From assembly GCA_006503475.1 (NCBI GenBank), contig RSEH01000251.1:1-64000 (forward strand): a stretch of DNA of 64,000 nt, written 5' to 3'. Below, one piece after another: positions 27,907 through 38,233 of the stretch. The stretch is from Stentor roeselii (lineage: Eukaryota; Ciliophora; Heterotrichea; Heterotrichida; Stentoridae). The notes beneath the pieces were generated by a model. It was not told the origin of the DNA and ran no database searches. It was given only the letters and a program-made list of their open reading frames with translations. The translations under genes and the position numbers were made by a program. Numbering within the stretch: position 1 is the stretch's first letter; the number at the start of each line of letters is the position of its first letter.

Positions 27907-29958
27907 ATGTTAAAAAGGGTGAAGGTAAAACGATCTGACACTCCTAGTCTGATCCAAACATCCCCATTCAAGAAACTTCACAATCACTCAGTCGACATCT
28001 CACAAATCAAGCAGGTCTTGAAAATCACAAAACAAAGACCCAACCAAATCTTGCCGTTGATGATGTCAGCTGACCATGGCATTTACTCCTCTTCATTCAT
28101 GTCACCTTTGAAAGAGTCACTTACAGTTAAAAGAATTCAGATGTCGCCTCATCGAGTTTTCACTGGAATGCAAATAGTGACTGCTCCTCTTCACCCGAAA
28201 ATCCCGAAGATCTTCACCATGCCTCATGTGAGCAGTTCTAAGTCGATTCCTCGTCCTATTAAAAAAAAGCAGGGATATTTTTCAAAAAAGGCTAAAATCG
28301 TTAAATCTCCACAAACTTCACCGAAAGAAGCAAAAAAAAAAGAAAACTTTTCGAATAGAGCTCCTGTTTTTTCACCTCAACCTGTCAGGATTAATAAAAC
28401 TTTGCCGAAGATTTCTTATAAAGAAGCGGCGAGGATTGGAAATTGGAGCTCAAGGGCGAAACCGGAATTGATGAAGGTTTGGAGGAAAATCATTAATAGG
28501 AGTAATGCTCTTGAGCCTTTACCTGCGCAAACACAGTATAAGTATTATATTGGGAAGGGGAATAACTCTAGATTGGTTGGGAAATGTTTTGCTGGACGGC
28601 CTTGGTGGGTTGAAACTGAAAACATCGAAGAAGCCCACTACATCTGGACCCAATGGAAAAATAAAGAAATTCTCCAAACCTTCGAAAAAGCTGCAGAAAC
28701 CTCAAACGAAACCATCCTATCAGGAAACATGCAACTGATCTCTCCAATAAACCTAAAAGTAGAAAAAAACCTCTACAAAATGGTAGACATCGAAGAGCTA
28801 GGTTTCCAATTCATCCGAAACTCAACTTCCTACATCTCTTTCCAAACATCAGAAATATTCTCAATCTCTTTAAAAATGTACAACAAGCTAGAATTCAATC
28901 AACACCTTTCCAACAAAAAAGGACTTTTCAAGAACTTAAAATCCTTTTATGAAGTTCTCGGCAAGAACATATTTGACTACGTTCCTCTAACTTTCCATTT
29001 AATAAAAGGAAAAGACGATCCAGAATTTGAAAAACTATCAGAAGAGTTTATAAACATTGAAAAAGACAAAGCAAGGACCCGTCTCCAGAACTTATGGATA
29101 GTGAAACCTGGAGAAAACACCAACCGAGGCCAAGGAATCGCTTTAGCTTCAACTCTCTGCGAAATAAAACAACTGGTATCTTCATCAGTGGACCTGGAGA
29201 CACAAGAACCCCGGACCTTCATTGTGCAAAAGTACATCGAACGTCCATTTCTACTTCATAAAAGGAAGTTTGACATTCGATGCTATGCGTTAGTCACTAG
29301 CATCAACGGGATCATCCAGGGGTACTTTTACGCTGACGGGTATCTTCGCACTGCCTCAGTCGAGTACTCAACGAAGGACTACGAGAACACCTTTATCCAT
29401 TTAACCAACGATGCCATTCAGAAGAACAGTGAAGAGTACGGAAAGTTCGAAGATGGCAACAAGTTGTCTTACAAGGACTTTCAAAGATATCTCGACTATC
29501 ACTGTTCTGATAAAAAAACAAACTTCTTTGAAACGATTCTTCCAGAAATCAGGAATATTGTAAAAGATTCAATTTCTGCTGTTTATATGAAAGTTGATAC
29601 TAATAAAAGATTGAATTGCATGGAAATCTTTGGATATGACTTCATGCTTGACTGCAACTTGATCCCTTGGCTTATTGAAGTCAATACAAACCCTTGCCTT
29701 GAACTCGCTTCTAATTATTTGTCAGTCCTCATCAGAGCTATGGTCGAAAACGCGTTAAAAGTCGCTGTAGACCCGATTTTCCCTCCAGGAAACAAATGGA
29801 CCCAGGATCAATGCACAGAAAACAAGTTTGAACTAATCTTTCATGAAAAAGTCGACGGAAAAATCTTTCAAGAACTTGCAGGGGATAAATTCGAGTCACT
29901 TCTCCAAGGTGAAGACCTGTCAGATTGCGAAAACTTTTCAGATAATGACGGGAATTAA
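27907..29958 (+). CDS. Tubulin-tyrosine-ligase-like protein (TTLL)
   Basis: 683 residues. A basic, Ser/Pro-rich N-terminus of about 270 residues precedes an ATP-grasp TTL domain. Its elements include LWIVKPGENTNRGQGI, TFIVQKYIERPFLL, RKFDIRCYALV, LRTASVEYS, HLTNDAIQK and the Mg-ATP motif IEVNTNPCL (E591, N593). TTLL enzymes add Glu, Gly or Tyr to tubulin tails; the KFDIR and LRTAS motifs are closest to TTL/TTLL3-type enzymes, but I cannot name the reaction. Ciliates have large TTLL families that modify axonemal and cortical microtubules. Strand composition switches sharply near 28,620. It ends in TAA. Confidence 0.9.
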   Translation: MLKRVKVKRSDTPSLIQTSPFKKLHNHSVDISQIKQVLKITKQRPNQILPLMMSADHGIYSSSFMSPLKESLTVKRIQMSPHRVFTGMQIVTAPLHPKIPKIFTMPHVSSSKSIPRPIKKKQGYFSKKAKIVKSPQTSPKEAKKKENFSNRAPVFSPQPVRINKTLPKISYKEAARIGNWSSRAKPELMKVWRKIINRSNALEPLPAQTQYKYYIGKGNNSRLVGKCFAGRPWWVETENIEEAHYIWTQWKNKEILQTFEKAAETSNETILSGNMQLISPINLKVEKNLYKMVDIEELGFQFIRNSTSYISFQTSEIFSISLKMYNKLEFNQHLSNKKGLFKNLKSFYEVLGKNIFDYVPLTFHLIKGKDDPEFEKLSEEFINIEKDKARTRLQNLWIVKPGENTNRGQGIALASTLCEIKQLVSSSVDLETQEPRTFIVQKYIERPFLLHKRKFDIRCYALVTSINGIIQGYFYADGYLRTASVEYSTKDYENTFIHLTNDAIQKNSEEYGKFEDGNKLSYKDFQRYLDYHCSDKKTNFFETILPEIRNIVKDSISAVYMKVDTNKRLNCMEIFGYDFMLDCNLIPWLIEVNTNPCLELASNYLSVLIRAMVENALKVAVDPIFPPGNKWTQDQCTENKFELIFHEKVDGKIFQELAGDKFESLLQGEDLSDCENFSDNDGN

Positions 29959-30018
29959 GGACTGTATTTTAGGATTTAAATTGGAGTACTTGTCACTGAA
30001 ACCATTTTTGATTATAAA

Positions 30019-30384
30019 ATGTTCAAAAAGGAAGCTAGGAGATTTCACCACTTTGAAAAAGAACCAGGTTTCAGAAACGACCAGGAAAACAGGGTCAAAA
30101 AGGAAATTTGCAAGTATTGGGAAAGTGGAAAATGCGACTATGGCGATAAATGTCTCTACGCTCATGGTGTTTCGCAAATAGGAGAAAAACAAGGAGTCAA
30201 AAGTCAGCAGGAACGATGTGAAAATTATTATAAATTTGGGTACTGCTTTAATGGAAGCAAATGCTTGTTCAGTCATTCTCAAAAAGAAAAGAAACTTGAA
30301 TTAAGTCTTAGTTCTGATCTGACTTCGAAAAACCCTCAGATTGCTGCACCTTTATTCATTGACCTCGAAGCAAGGAATCTTTAA
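30019..30384 (+). CDS. Tandem CCCH zinc-finger protein
   Basis: 121 residues with two CCCH fingers: CKYWESGKCDYGDKCLYAH (C-x7-C-x5-C-x3-H) and CENYYKFGYCFNGSKCLFSH (C-x8-C-x5-C-x3-H). Each is preceded by a short basic or polar lead. Tandem CCCH fingers usually bind AU-rich or other single-stranded RNA and govern mRNA decay or processing. The protein is little more than the two fingers, much shorter than TTP-type animal proteins. It starts 60 bp after the TTLL stop on the same strand. It ends in TAA. Confidence 0.87.
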   Translation: MFKKEARRFHHFEKEPGFRNDQENRVKKEICKYWESGKCDYGDKCLYAHGVSQIGEKQGVKSQQERCENYYKFGYCFNGSKCLFSHSQKEKKLELSLSSDLTSKNPQIAAPLFIDLEARNL

Positions 30385-30965
30385 AGAATAATTAATAAGT
30401 AGAAGATTAAGAAAGAGTTTTGGTGACGTAGGATATGAATTGGCTTGGCTTGGATTTTAATATTTCAATTTTGTGTGAGTAGTTTGAGATTTTAAAAAAA
30501 TTTTGTGTAGAATAGGTTTTGGATGTTTTTTCGGTATGGGGTTTTAGAGGGTGAAGAAGGAGGATCAAGTTAATGGTTTGTGGGGATAAAAGACACATGA
30601 GGTTTTTATGATGATTTCTGATATTTTTTTGATTTAAAAATAGTTCGATATGTTAGAGTTTATTATCCTATTAATCAGAATTGATAACTCATCATTTAAA
30701 CTCAAAATATCAAGAAATCTTAAACATTCAGTTAAACCTGAAAAGTTTAAACTCACTAAACTAATCTCGACTTTCAAACACCCCATCTTATAAAAGAAAT
30801 ATTTATTCAATAGTATCTCCAAAAAACCATATCAAAAACTAACTTTCATCTAAATTCACTTCAAATCATCTAATTTCCAAACAAGAAAAAACTTCTATAA
30901 AAATCCTATACAATCCTTTCAATCCCTAAATAATCGTAAAAATTTTGCAAATTAACCTAACTCAA
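30385..30965. other. 581-bp spacer, no gene seen
   Basis: Lies between two + strand genes. The left part (about 30,410-30,600) is G/T-rich and the right part (about 30,700-30,960) is strongly G-poor on the + strand, the same asymmetry seen upstream of other start codons here. No open frame of coding character and no RNA signature was found. Confidence 0.6.
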
Positions 30966-31796
30966 ATGGAAAGACTTCTATCAGAAATAGAGAGACTAAT
31001 CTGGTTAGGAGAATGTAAAAAAGTTTCGATCCTCCTATCATCAGTATTCTCCAAGCCTAAACCCTTGACCCAAAGCCTTGACTTTTTATACAATCTGAGC
31101 AAATCACTTCTTTCAAAATCCTTTCATAAAGAAGCAGAGTCTCTTCTAAGTTCATTGAAAACTTACTCATTAGCCAACAGTGAAATATTTCTTTTAACTG
31201 ACATAAAAAACCTTTTATCTTACTGCTACCGTCTAAGCAGAAGGTACGAAGAAGCCATCACTGAAGTAAAAGGAGCGATCGAAATATGCAGGTCAAAAAA
31301 CGAGCTCAACAATCGACTTCCAATCTTATATCTCAACCTTTCAGCCATTTACCGAGAAGACCTGAAAAACTTGCACCAAGCCAAACGATTCGCGATTTTA
31401 GCTTATGAGGTCAGTGAAGAATTGATAAAAAGTGACCTATATGACTCTCTCTACAATAGACATTTGGCTGTTAGCATATTGGTTTTAGGGAAAATCGAAG
31501 AAGGTCTTAAGAATAAAGAAGCTGCTGTCATTTGGTACTCTAGAGGTATTGAAATGGATCATATTGATGTTGAGATGTTGAATCAGTTTAAGAGTAGACT
31601 TTATGGAGTTTCTTTTGGGTTTCAGAAGAAAAGCTCTAGAGATGGGGTCAGTAGGCAGAGCTTTAGCGTTTCTGCTAGGAGGAGGGTCTCGAGTAGGGTT
31701 TATTCACGACGTGAATGCGAATCTTTGAATAGTAGTCAAACTATTTCAACTCAGATTTCTGCCAAGCAACCGAAACGAAAAGTTTCAAGTCCTTAA
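30966..31796 (+). CDS. TPR-like helical protein
   Basis: 276 residues from the first ATG. Repeated helix pairs of TPR type run through about residue 220 (FHKEAESLLSSLK, YEEAITEVKGAIEIC, LYLNLSAIYREDLKNLHQAK, AAVIWYSRGIEM). The tail is basic and Ser/Arg-rich (SARRRVSSRVYSRRE). No further domain is seen. Probably a docking or scaffold protein; it is related in style, not clearly in sequence, to the TPR gene at 14275-15411. It ends in TAA. Confidence 0.78.
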   Translation: MERLLSEIERLIWLGECKKVSILLSSVFSKPKPLTQSLDFLYNLSKSLLSKSFHKEAESLLSSLKTYSLANSEIFLLTDIKNLLSYCYRLSRRYEEAITEVKGAIEICRSKNELNNRLPILYLNLSAIYREDLKNLHQAKRFAILAYEVSEELIKSDLYDSLYNRHLAVSILVLGKIEEGLKNKEAAVIWYSRGIEMDHIDVEMLNQFKSRLYGVSFGFQKKSSRDGVSRQSFSVSARRRVSSRVYSRRECESLNSSQTISTQISAKQPKRKVSSP

Positions 31797-32089
31797 TATA
31801 AATAGTTTAAGAGTCAATAATAAAATTTTGATTTGAAGTGAGATCATCTGAGAATAATTTATGGAAAACTCATGAAAAATATCAAGAAATGAACCAGGTT
31901 TTAAAGGAATAATTATCAATCATTATGAAACGTTAACAATATTTAAGAATGAAATCAGTTAAATTTAACATAAACGTTACCCCATATTAATTTAAATTCG
32001 TAAAAAATTTATCGAATTACACTCTCTCTTAAATCAAAAAATTCATCTTATCCTAATAAAACCATCTAACTTTATATAAAACTTCAATT

Positions 32090-34123
32090 TTACCTCTTAT
32101 TCTTAAGTCTTTCCAGCTGTCTTTTAGCCTGAGAGTCGGGGAATTCTTTAAGGTTGAAATAATGTTCAGCGATTTCAAACAACCACTGAGGATTAATGAT
32201 GCTGACAGTCCTGATATAGTTTTTATTAGTAAGGATATACTCATGATACAACACCCACTCAGGCCTGAAAGCCAAAGTAGTAGAAGGATGAAGAGCGACA
32301 AGTTGTTTTTCCTTCAGCGTCAAATAAAAGTTATTCTTTTCCTTACACGCGATCTGCATGAAAAACCCGCTGGTGACACATTTTCTGACCCTTTCACTTT
32401 TCTTATTCTCCTCACTGACCAGTTCAAGTCCAAGTCTTAGAAACTTCGTTAAAAGTTGTTCCCTGATCTCAGCAGCAGCCCTCATGCTTCTCGGATTAAC
32501 AAAGTTACTACTGCACCATTCATGTCTCATTCCTTCTTTCACATAAGCTTCAAAAACACGTATCAAAGTCAAATGGTCTCCATCCTGATGCGAAAATTGA
32601 CTTTTTGCCTTATCCGCAGCTTCAGCGGATTCTTTAGGCCTGAGAAAAGGATTTTGAACAGAAAGCATTGCGCAAAGAGTAAGAATTTCTTGACTACATT
32701 TGAACTTTTGACTCAAAATAAGCATCTTGCTCAACTCAGGGTCAAGTGGAAACTCGCTCATCAGTCTTCCGAGTTCAGTGATTTCGCCTTCATCGTCGAG
32801 AGCTCCTAAATAGTTAAGGACTTCTAAAGCACGCATCATGGTCTCTGGCGTTGGAGGGTCCATGAAGTCGAATTTGACCAGGTTCTCGATTCCCATGACG
32901 CGTAAAGTCAGGACCACACTGGTTAGGTTTGATCTTAGGATTTCAGGGTGAGTCGTTTCAGATAGTTCGTTTTTATATGTCGCTTCTGTGTATAGTCGGT
33001 AACATTTTCCGGCACGGGTTCGACCTGCTCGCCCTGCTCGCTGTTTCGATGAGGCCTTTGAGATTGGAGAGACCATTAGACTTTCAACTCGCATTCTTGG
33101 GTTGTATACTTTTTGCTTGGAGAGACCGCTGTCCACAACATAGACAATCCCATCAATCGTAAGCGACGTCTCAGCAATATTCGTCGCAATGATACATTTA
33201 CGTCCAGGAAGATTTTTACTATTAGGACCTGGTGCACTTTCAAAAATCTTCTGCTGTGCTGCTGGTGGCAATGTGGAATACAAAGGCACAACCAGCATTT
33301 TCCCAACACTTTCTCCATATTTCGAAACTTCTTTTCGTACCATCCGACACGCATTTTCAATTTCTTCTTCCCCTGTAAGAAATACTAAAATATCTCCAGG
33401 TTCTTCAAATGCATGAATCTGCAAAACGGTCTTAACAGTGGCTTCAAGATAATCCTCTTCAGCAACCTGAGTGAAAAAGACCTCAACAGGGAAGAGTCTT
33501 CCAGGAACACTTAAAAGTGGAGCCCCTTCAAAGAACTCTTGAAATTTTTCAGCATTAAGAGTTGCACTCATGACGATAAGTTTCAAGTCCTTTCGAGTAG
33601 TGAGTACTTCTTTCATGAGTCCAAACAAGATGTCAGTTGCAAGAGTACGTTCATGAGCTTCATCAAGAATAATGACATTATAATTGTCAAGTGTTTTATT
33701 CTTCATGGCTTCTCTGAGCAGCATGCCGTCAGTGAGGTACCTGAGGACTGTGGACTCGCTGCAGCATTCGTCGAAACGAACAGAGTACCCGACTTGATCA
33801 CCCAGTCTTACGTCCATTTCTTCTGAGACTCTTTTCGCGACGCAAATCGCTGCCACTCGTCTTGGCTGCGTACAGGCAACTTTAAAGCCTTTCAATGCCA
33901 GGTACTGAGGAACTTGAGTTGTTTTACCTGAACCTGTCTCCCCTTGAAGGACTAAAACTTGGTGAGTTAAGAGCAAGTCGGATAACTGGGGCAATGCGTC
34001 GAAGACTGGAAGAGATTCACGGTCTTTTAATAGACGGTAGTAACCTGATGAAAAGGGCTTTGAAGTTAAAGGGTTCAAAGACTTTTTAGGACTACGAGGA
34101 GAACGAGACCGCTTTCTTTCCAT
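32090..34123 (-). CDS. DHX15: DEAH-box RNA helicase, DHX15/Prp43 type
   Basis: 677 residues. Walker A is GETGSGKT (61-68), followed by TQPRRVAA, DEAH (154-157) and SATL. Later motifs are FLTGEEEI, TNIAETSLTIDG and QRAGRAGRTRAGKCYRLY, then the winged-helix/ratchet region and a C-terminal OB-fold (NFYLTLKEKQLVALHPST). The short basic N-terminus and FLRPKESAEAADKAKSQF fit DHX15/Prp43, which disassembles lariat spliceosomes and acts in ribosome biogenesis with G-patch partners. All helicase motifs are intact. It ends in TAA. In a genome with 15-nt introns the spliceosome must still release tiny lariats, which makes this conserved factor relevant. Confidence 0.96.
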   Translation of the reverse strand: MERKRSRSPRSPKKSLNPLTSKPFSSGYYRLLKDRESLPVFDALPQLSDLLLTHQVLVLQGETGSGKTTQVPQYLALKGFKVACTQPRRVAAICVAKRVSEEMDVRLGDQVGYSVRFDECCSESTVLRYLTDGMLLREAMKNKTLDNYNVIILDEAHERTLATDILFGLMKEVLTTRKDLKLIVMSATLNAEKFQEFFEGAPLLSVPGRLFPVEVFFTQVAEEDYLEATVKTVLQIHAFEEPGDILVFLTGEEEIENACRMVRKEVSKYGESVGKMLVVPLYSTLPPAAQQKIFESAPGPNSKNLPGRKCIIATNIAETSLTIDGIVYVVDSGLSKQKVYNPRMRVESLMVSPISKASSKQRAGRAGRTRAGKCYRLYTEATYKNELSETTHPEILRSNLTSVVLTLRVMGIENLVKFDFMDPPTPETMMRALEVLNYLGALDDEGEITELGRLMSEFPLDPELSKMLILSQKFKCSQEILTLCAMLSVQNPFLRPKESAEAADKAKSQFSHQDGDHLTLIRVFEAYVKEGMRHEWCSSNFVNPRSMRAAAEIREQLLTKFLRLGLELVSEENKKSERVRKCVTSGFFMQIACKEKNNFYLTLKEKQLVALHPSTTLAFRPEWVLYHEYILTNKNYIRTVSIINPQWLFEIAEHYFNLKEFPDSQAKRQLERLKNKR

Positions 34124-34200
34124 TTATTCTGATTGAAAATGATAGAAATTTTAGAGTTTTAAGTAGGAATTTTTTTTTTCATTAAAAGTGATTTTGATAA

Positions 34201-35007
34201 ATGAAGCTGGATCAACTGGGTCTTTACACAATGATTAAAAATACTTTGTTTACAAGGTCTTTAGGCGTTTCAAACCTGCCGGAATCTGAGCATTTCTCTT
34301 GGTTGAGACAGCCGATGACCTTCACATCTCCTTATTCAACGAAATTAACACTAGAAAATCAAGTTTTCCAGATAAAACACGATTCTCTAGACCTTCTAAC
34401 TGACCTAAAAACTAAAAATCGTTCACCTCTGTTAATCCTTCACTGGCATCCTACTATCTTCAACCTTGGCAAGCTCATCGAAGAAGCGAAAACTCTCGGG
34501 TTCAAGTCCTGGGTGCTTAAAAGTCGCAAAAGAAACGGAAGTCAAGAAGAGTTCGAAAAAGCTTTAGACTTCATCAAAGAAAAGCCTCTTGTTCTCGCCT
34601 TTGGAAACTGGATTAACCAAATTCAAAAATCTTCAAAGTTGGACTTCACAGTTGCCGTCAGGCCGAAGTTTGAACTGGAAGAACTCAACCAATTGGCACG
34701 AGATGAAAATCAAAGAAAACTGAAGAACTTGGAAAACTGGAAAAAAAAACAGTTAGGTGAAATTTTTGCTTCGGAGCCTCCTCAAGTCATCCTCACCAGC
34801 GAAATTCCGAAATTTGACTGTAAAAAACCAGTTTTACTTTACACGAATCAGAAGCTTGATAACACTCCAAAAGACCTTCAGTGTCCTGTTATTTTTGATA
34901 CAAAAAGCTTTTTGAAAAGAGAACCTTTAGGGAATAAAGAGCTTTTTGTACTGAAACTTGCGATTTCTTTAAGAGACAGTTTAAACATGAAGAGCCCTTC
35001 AAAGTAA
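34201..35007 (+). CDS. Unknown 268-residue protein
   Basis: No family recognised. It has no signal peptide or membrane segment. A central region (about 70-140) alternates beta-like and helical segments (SPLLILHWHPTIFNLGKLI, KPLVLAFGNWI), suggesting an alpha/beta fold. A charged helix (about 165-195, LARDENQRKLKNLENWKKKQ) follows, then another alpha/beta-looking part. The N-terminus (MIKNTLFTRSLGV from M11) might be a weak mitochondrial presequence. It is divergent from DHX15 (77-bp spacer) and convergent with the TOG gene (38-bp gap). It ends in TAA. Confidence 0.75.
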   Translation: MKLDQLGLYTMIKNTLFTRSLGVSNLPESEHFSWLRQPMTFTSPYSTKLTLENQVFQIKHDSLDLLTDLKTKNRSPLLILHWHPTIFNLGKLIEEAKTLGFKSWVLKSRKRNGSQEEFEKALDFIKEKPLVLAFGNWINQIQKSSKLDFTVAVRPKFELEELNQLARDENQRKLKNLENWKKKQLGEIFASEPPQVILTSEIPKFDCKKPVLLYTNQKLDNTPKDLQCPVIFDTKSFLKREPLGNKELFVLKLAISLRDSLNMKSPSK

Positions 35008-35045
35008 CTATCTAAAGAATTAAGACTACCAGTCTAATAATTACA

Positions 35046-38039
35046 TTAATTAGCGCAAACTTTTATATAATACTCCCAGGAACTTCCAAGTAACTCTTCC
35101 AGTTCATCTCCAACAACAATTCCCAGTCGTTCCAAGTATTTCTTGGCAGTGATCGAAACAGGTTGTTCATTCAACAGTTTGACTCCATAAGGAACTAAAA
35201 ACCTTTTGGTCAGCGACGGTCGCTGACTATGAATGACCTGCAGCGAGTCAATAAGAAGACTGAACAAAAATAACCAGCTCTTATCTTTTTCTCTGTCGAG
35301 TTCCCGAATGACTGAAGGCAGAAACAAGTTCAAATCTGCCTGATGCATGAGAATCCTACAAACATCTTTTGCGTTATTTCTGAGCAAGGTGTTCATCGAG
35401 TTCAACAACCCAATCAACTTATTCAAAATTCCAGAAAAGTCAGGTTTGTTAGTAGTGCAAGGAATGACCTTCGAAAGTACAGTCAAAGTATGCATTGAAA
35501 CTCTTGAATCAGTATCTTCAAGTCCTGAAATGAGACAACTCATTGAATTCTCGTCGATTACCTTTGATTTTATTGTCACGTCTTTTAACTTGGACAAGGC
35601 TTCCACCCTTCGCACCCAGTCCCCGTTCATCAAGTTTTCCTTTATTGACTCGACAGGTCCTGGCTTTCCTCGGCCTTTGATAACAGGAGACTTGATTGAA
35701 ACTTCAGTGGACTTTGAAAGCTTGGCCAAAGGTGACTCGGCTTCAGGTTTTGAAAGAACTTCTTTTAAAGTGTTGAAGTCGGCGTTGGTTAGAACTTTTT
35801 TCAGGTACTTGTCGAACTCGACGTCTCTGCTTAACTCTTACAAAATATTCGATAAAAAGTTCAATGCTGACTTAGCGTTTGACCTTACTTCTGCTGAAGC
35901 TTCTCTTGTGAACCCTGATAAAACCTGCATGATTTTCAGCAAGTCTTTACTTTTTCTTATGTCTTTCTTCTTGTTTTCAAAGATTTTCTGGAAACAAGTC
36001 GCAGCTTTTGCCTTGATTTGTGATGAACGAGAGTTATTCACACATTGAAAGAGAAGACTTACGACTTTAGCCTCGTTGACACATCGACAGACGATATAAA
36101 GTGACTTTTCAGCTTCTCCTGAAATGAAAATATTAGTATCTGCACTTTTTCTTAGAAGACAATTAAGAATGATTTCAAGCTCTGGCTCTACAAGTCGACT
36201 GAGAAACTCGCACATTTCGCCTAAGACGATTAAAGCGTTTTTACTCAGCGATGACCTGAGGGAGTCCGCGCAGCGAATCACTTGAAGGACCAGACTGTGA
36301 AAAGGAGCCAATAGGAAGACCTCTGTGTGAAATTTCAGAAGTTTTCGCATTCCGTTCAGCATCTCGAATTGCATTGCCCAGTCGTTTGGATTTATTCGCA
36401 GGTAATGTTGAAGCTCGAGTTCAGGGTTTTCTACTGGACCAAGTTCTTCTTTTTTTAAGTAGTTTATGTCTACGGCTTTTATTGGGGTTTTACGGGTTAG
36501 CATGAAGGAATCCTCGGTTTTGTTCTCGACTGGCTTGTTTGCGCTGAATGTTCGGCTTATTGAAACTGCTCGTTTTGCTGGAAGGGTTGAGGACTGGGCC
36601 AAAGGTTCAAGTTTTTCCTTAAGCGCCTTATTAAAAACGCTAGGAGACTCTACAGTTTCTGAAAAAGAAGTATTATTCCCTAATTCTCTCCCAACAGGAG
36701 CACTGCTAGGAATAATTTTAGGTAATTCAATTCCATCTTCTCTAAGCACCGGAACTACTTTTTTCTTAAACCTACTTCGAAGTTTCTCCAAAGTGATCTC
36801 ATCAGCATCAATGCGATCCAAGACCTGACTAGCACCTTCAGTATTTGCAATAACAACTAAAGTTTCAACAGCGACATGTTTAATCTTAGCCTTGGGGTCA
36901 GCCAAGAGCTTAGAAATGACATTGACAATTGAAATATAATTATAAAAGTACTGCTTGTTCTGCTCTAAAATCGTTGCCATAATAAGCATGAGACATCCTT
37001 CTCTAATATGCCAGTTTTCACTATCAAGTCCCTTCAAAAAGTAAGGAAAAAGCGTTTCTGGGTAAAGTTCTCCAAGTAACATTCGAAAGACTTTAAAAGA
37101 ATTATTTCGAAATGTAATCTTTTCATCTCCTAATTTTTCAATGCAAGTCGGTATCAACAGACTAAAATCCGCTTTTTTCGTGATTCCACCGATTTTCAGT
37201 ATTTCCTGCAACAATAAAAGCGCGCCATTGATAATCCGAAAGCTAGTCCCTTCAAGCAATTGTTTTAAAAACGAAAGAATCGACGGAAGATGTTTATCGA
37301 AACTTCTAGTCATAGTAGGCAGATTATCTCTAATTTCTTCCATCGCCATCAGTTTTTCCTTCCAATCAGAGCTTGAAGCAATCTGTTGCGCGAGTTCCTT
37401 ATCAAAAATCCTCGGAACATCCCCTTTTTTCGCAGGACTCGGCGACCTAGGCACTTCCGCTCCTCCTTCTTCTATTTGTTTCAACTGCGTTTCAGTGAGT
37501 TTTTCTCGAATTCGAGTAAAAGTAGCGAGTTTTCGCGCTGTTTGAACTGCAGTGGTGCTCAACAAAGGGTCTCCGAAAAGGTTTATAATGTTCAAGACGA
37601 GATCAGGACTGACATGGTCCGCCAGAAGACTGATCCCTCGAAGACATTGACTTTTAACCCGATGGTTTTCATGCAAAAGACCCGCTGATAATGAAGAAAC
37701 GATCTCGGATGGAGTGACTTTCGAAGCAAGATGCAAACAGTTGAATGCTGTTCGTGATATGATTGAATGTGGAGAACCCAGCTTTGAGATGATTTGAGGA
37801 AGAAGGTGAGAAATCTTTTCAGAACATTCCTGTATTTAGATTACTGGTAACAGTTGTTGAAGCAGTTGCAGAGACCGGCCTGAGACTTCTAAATCGTCGT
37901 GGTCGATGCAGAGAGCGTCGATTGCTTTGTGAAGTTCTTGTGATCCTTTGTGAGCCATTGCTAGCCATGTCATCGCTTTTAGAGACTCTTTAAGCTTTTC
38001 AGGATCTTCCATTCGAAAATCTAGCAAAAGTGCTTCCAT
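35046..38039 (-). CDS. TOG-array microtubule regulator, crescerin/TOGARAM-like
   Basis: Three exons joined across two 15-nt introns give 987 residues. HEAT/TOG modules fill about 1-200 and 215-480. A Ser-rich, probably disordered linker with SSxFS-like stretches covers about 490-590, and two further TOG-like modules follow (about 600-800 and 840-985). Typical HEAT elements include DWKEKLMAMEEI, NWHIREGCLMLIM and DWVRRVEALSKLKDV. The 2+2 arrangement fits crescerin/TOGARAM1, which regulates axonemal microtubule growth; CLASP is the main alternative. Without the introns the gene would look like three separate reading frames. It ends in TAA. Confidence 0.85.
35827..35841 (-). other. 15-nt intron 2 of the TOG-array gene
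   Basis: GTAAGAGTTAAGCAG on the coding strand, phase 2 (TT/A gives Leu). Unspliced, it puts TAA in frame. Splicing joins NFLSNI to LDVEFDKYLKKVL in one frame. Confidence 0.85.
37830..37844 (-). other. 15-nt intron 1 of the TOG-array gene
   Basis: GTAATCTAAATACAG on the coding strand, phase 0 after codon 65 (CCA). Unspliced it brings TAA in frame. Splicing joins LQQLLP to ECSEKISHLL and restores a continuous HEAT helix pair. Confidence 0.87.
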
Positions 38040-38233
38040 TTATTATTAACGTTGTCGAAGACGCTACTTGTGTTTTTCGAGAAGTGACTAGAACTTCTTA
38101 AAAGATTTAGAAAATTTCAGTTATTTTAGATTTTTGCTTAAATTTTCAGTGAGTTTCTTTAAAAATTTAATTATTTGATTAGAATTTAATTTCATGGCTA
38201 TTTTTCAGGGTCCAGCCATTGACTTATAATTTA

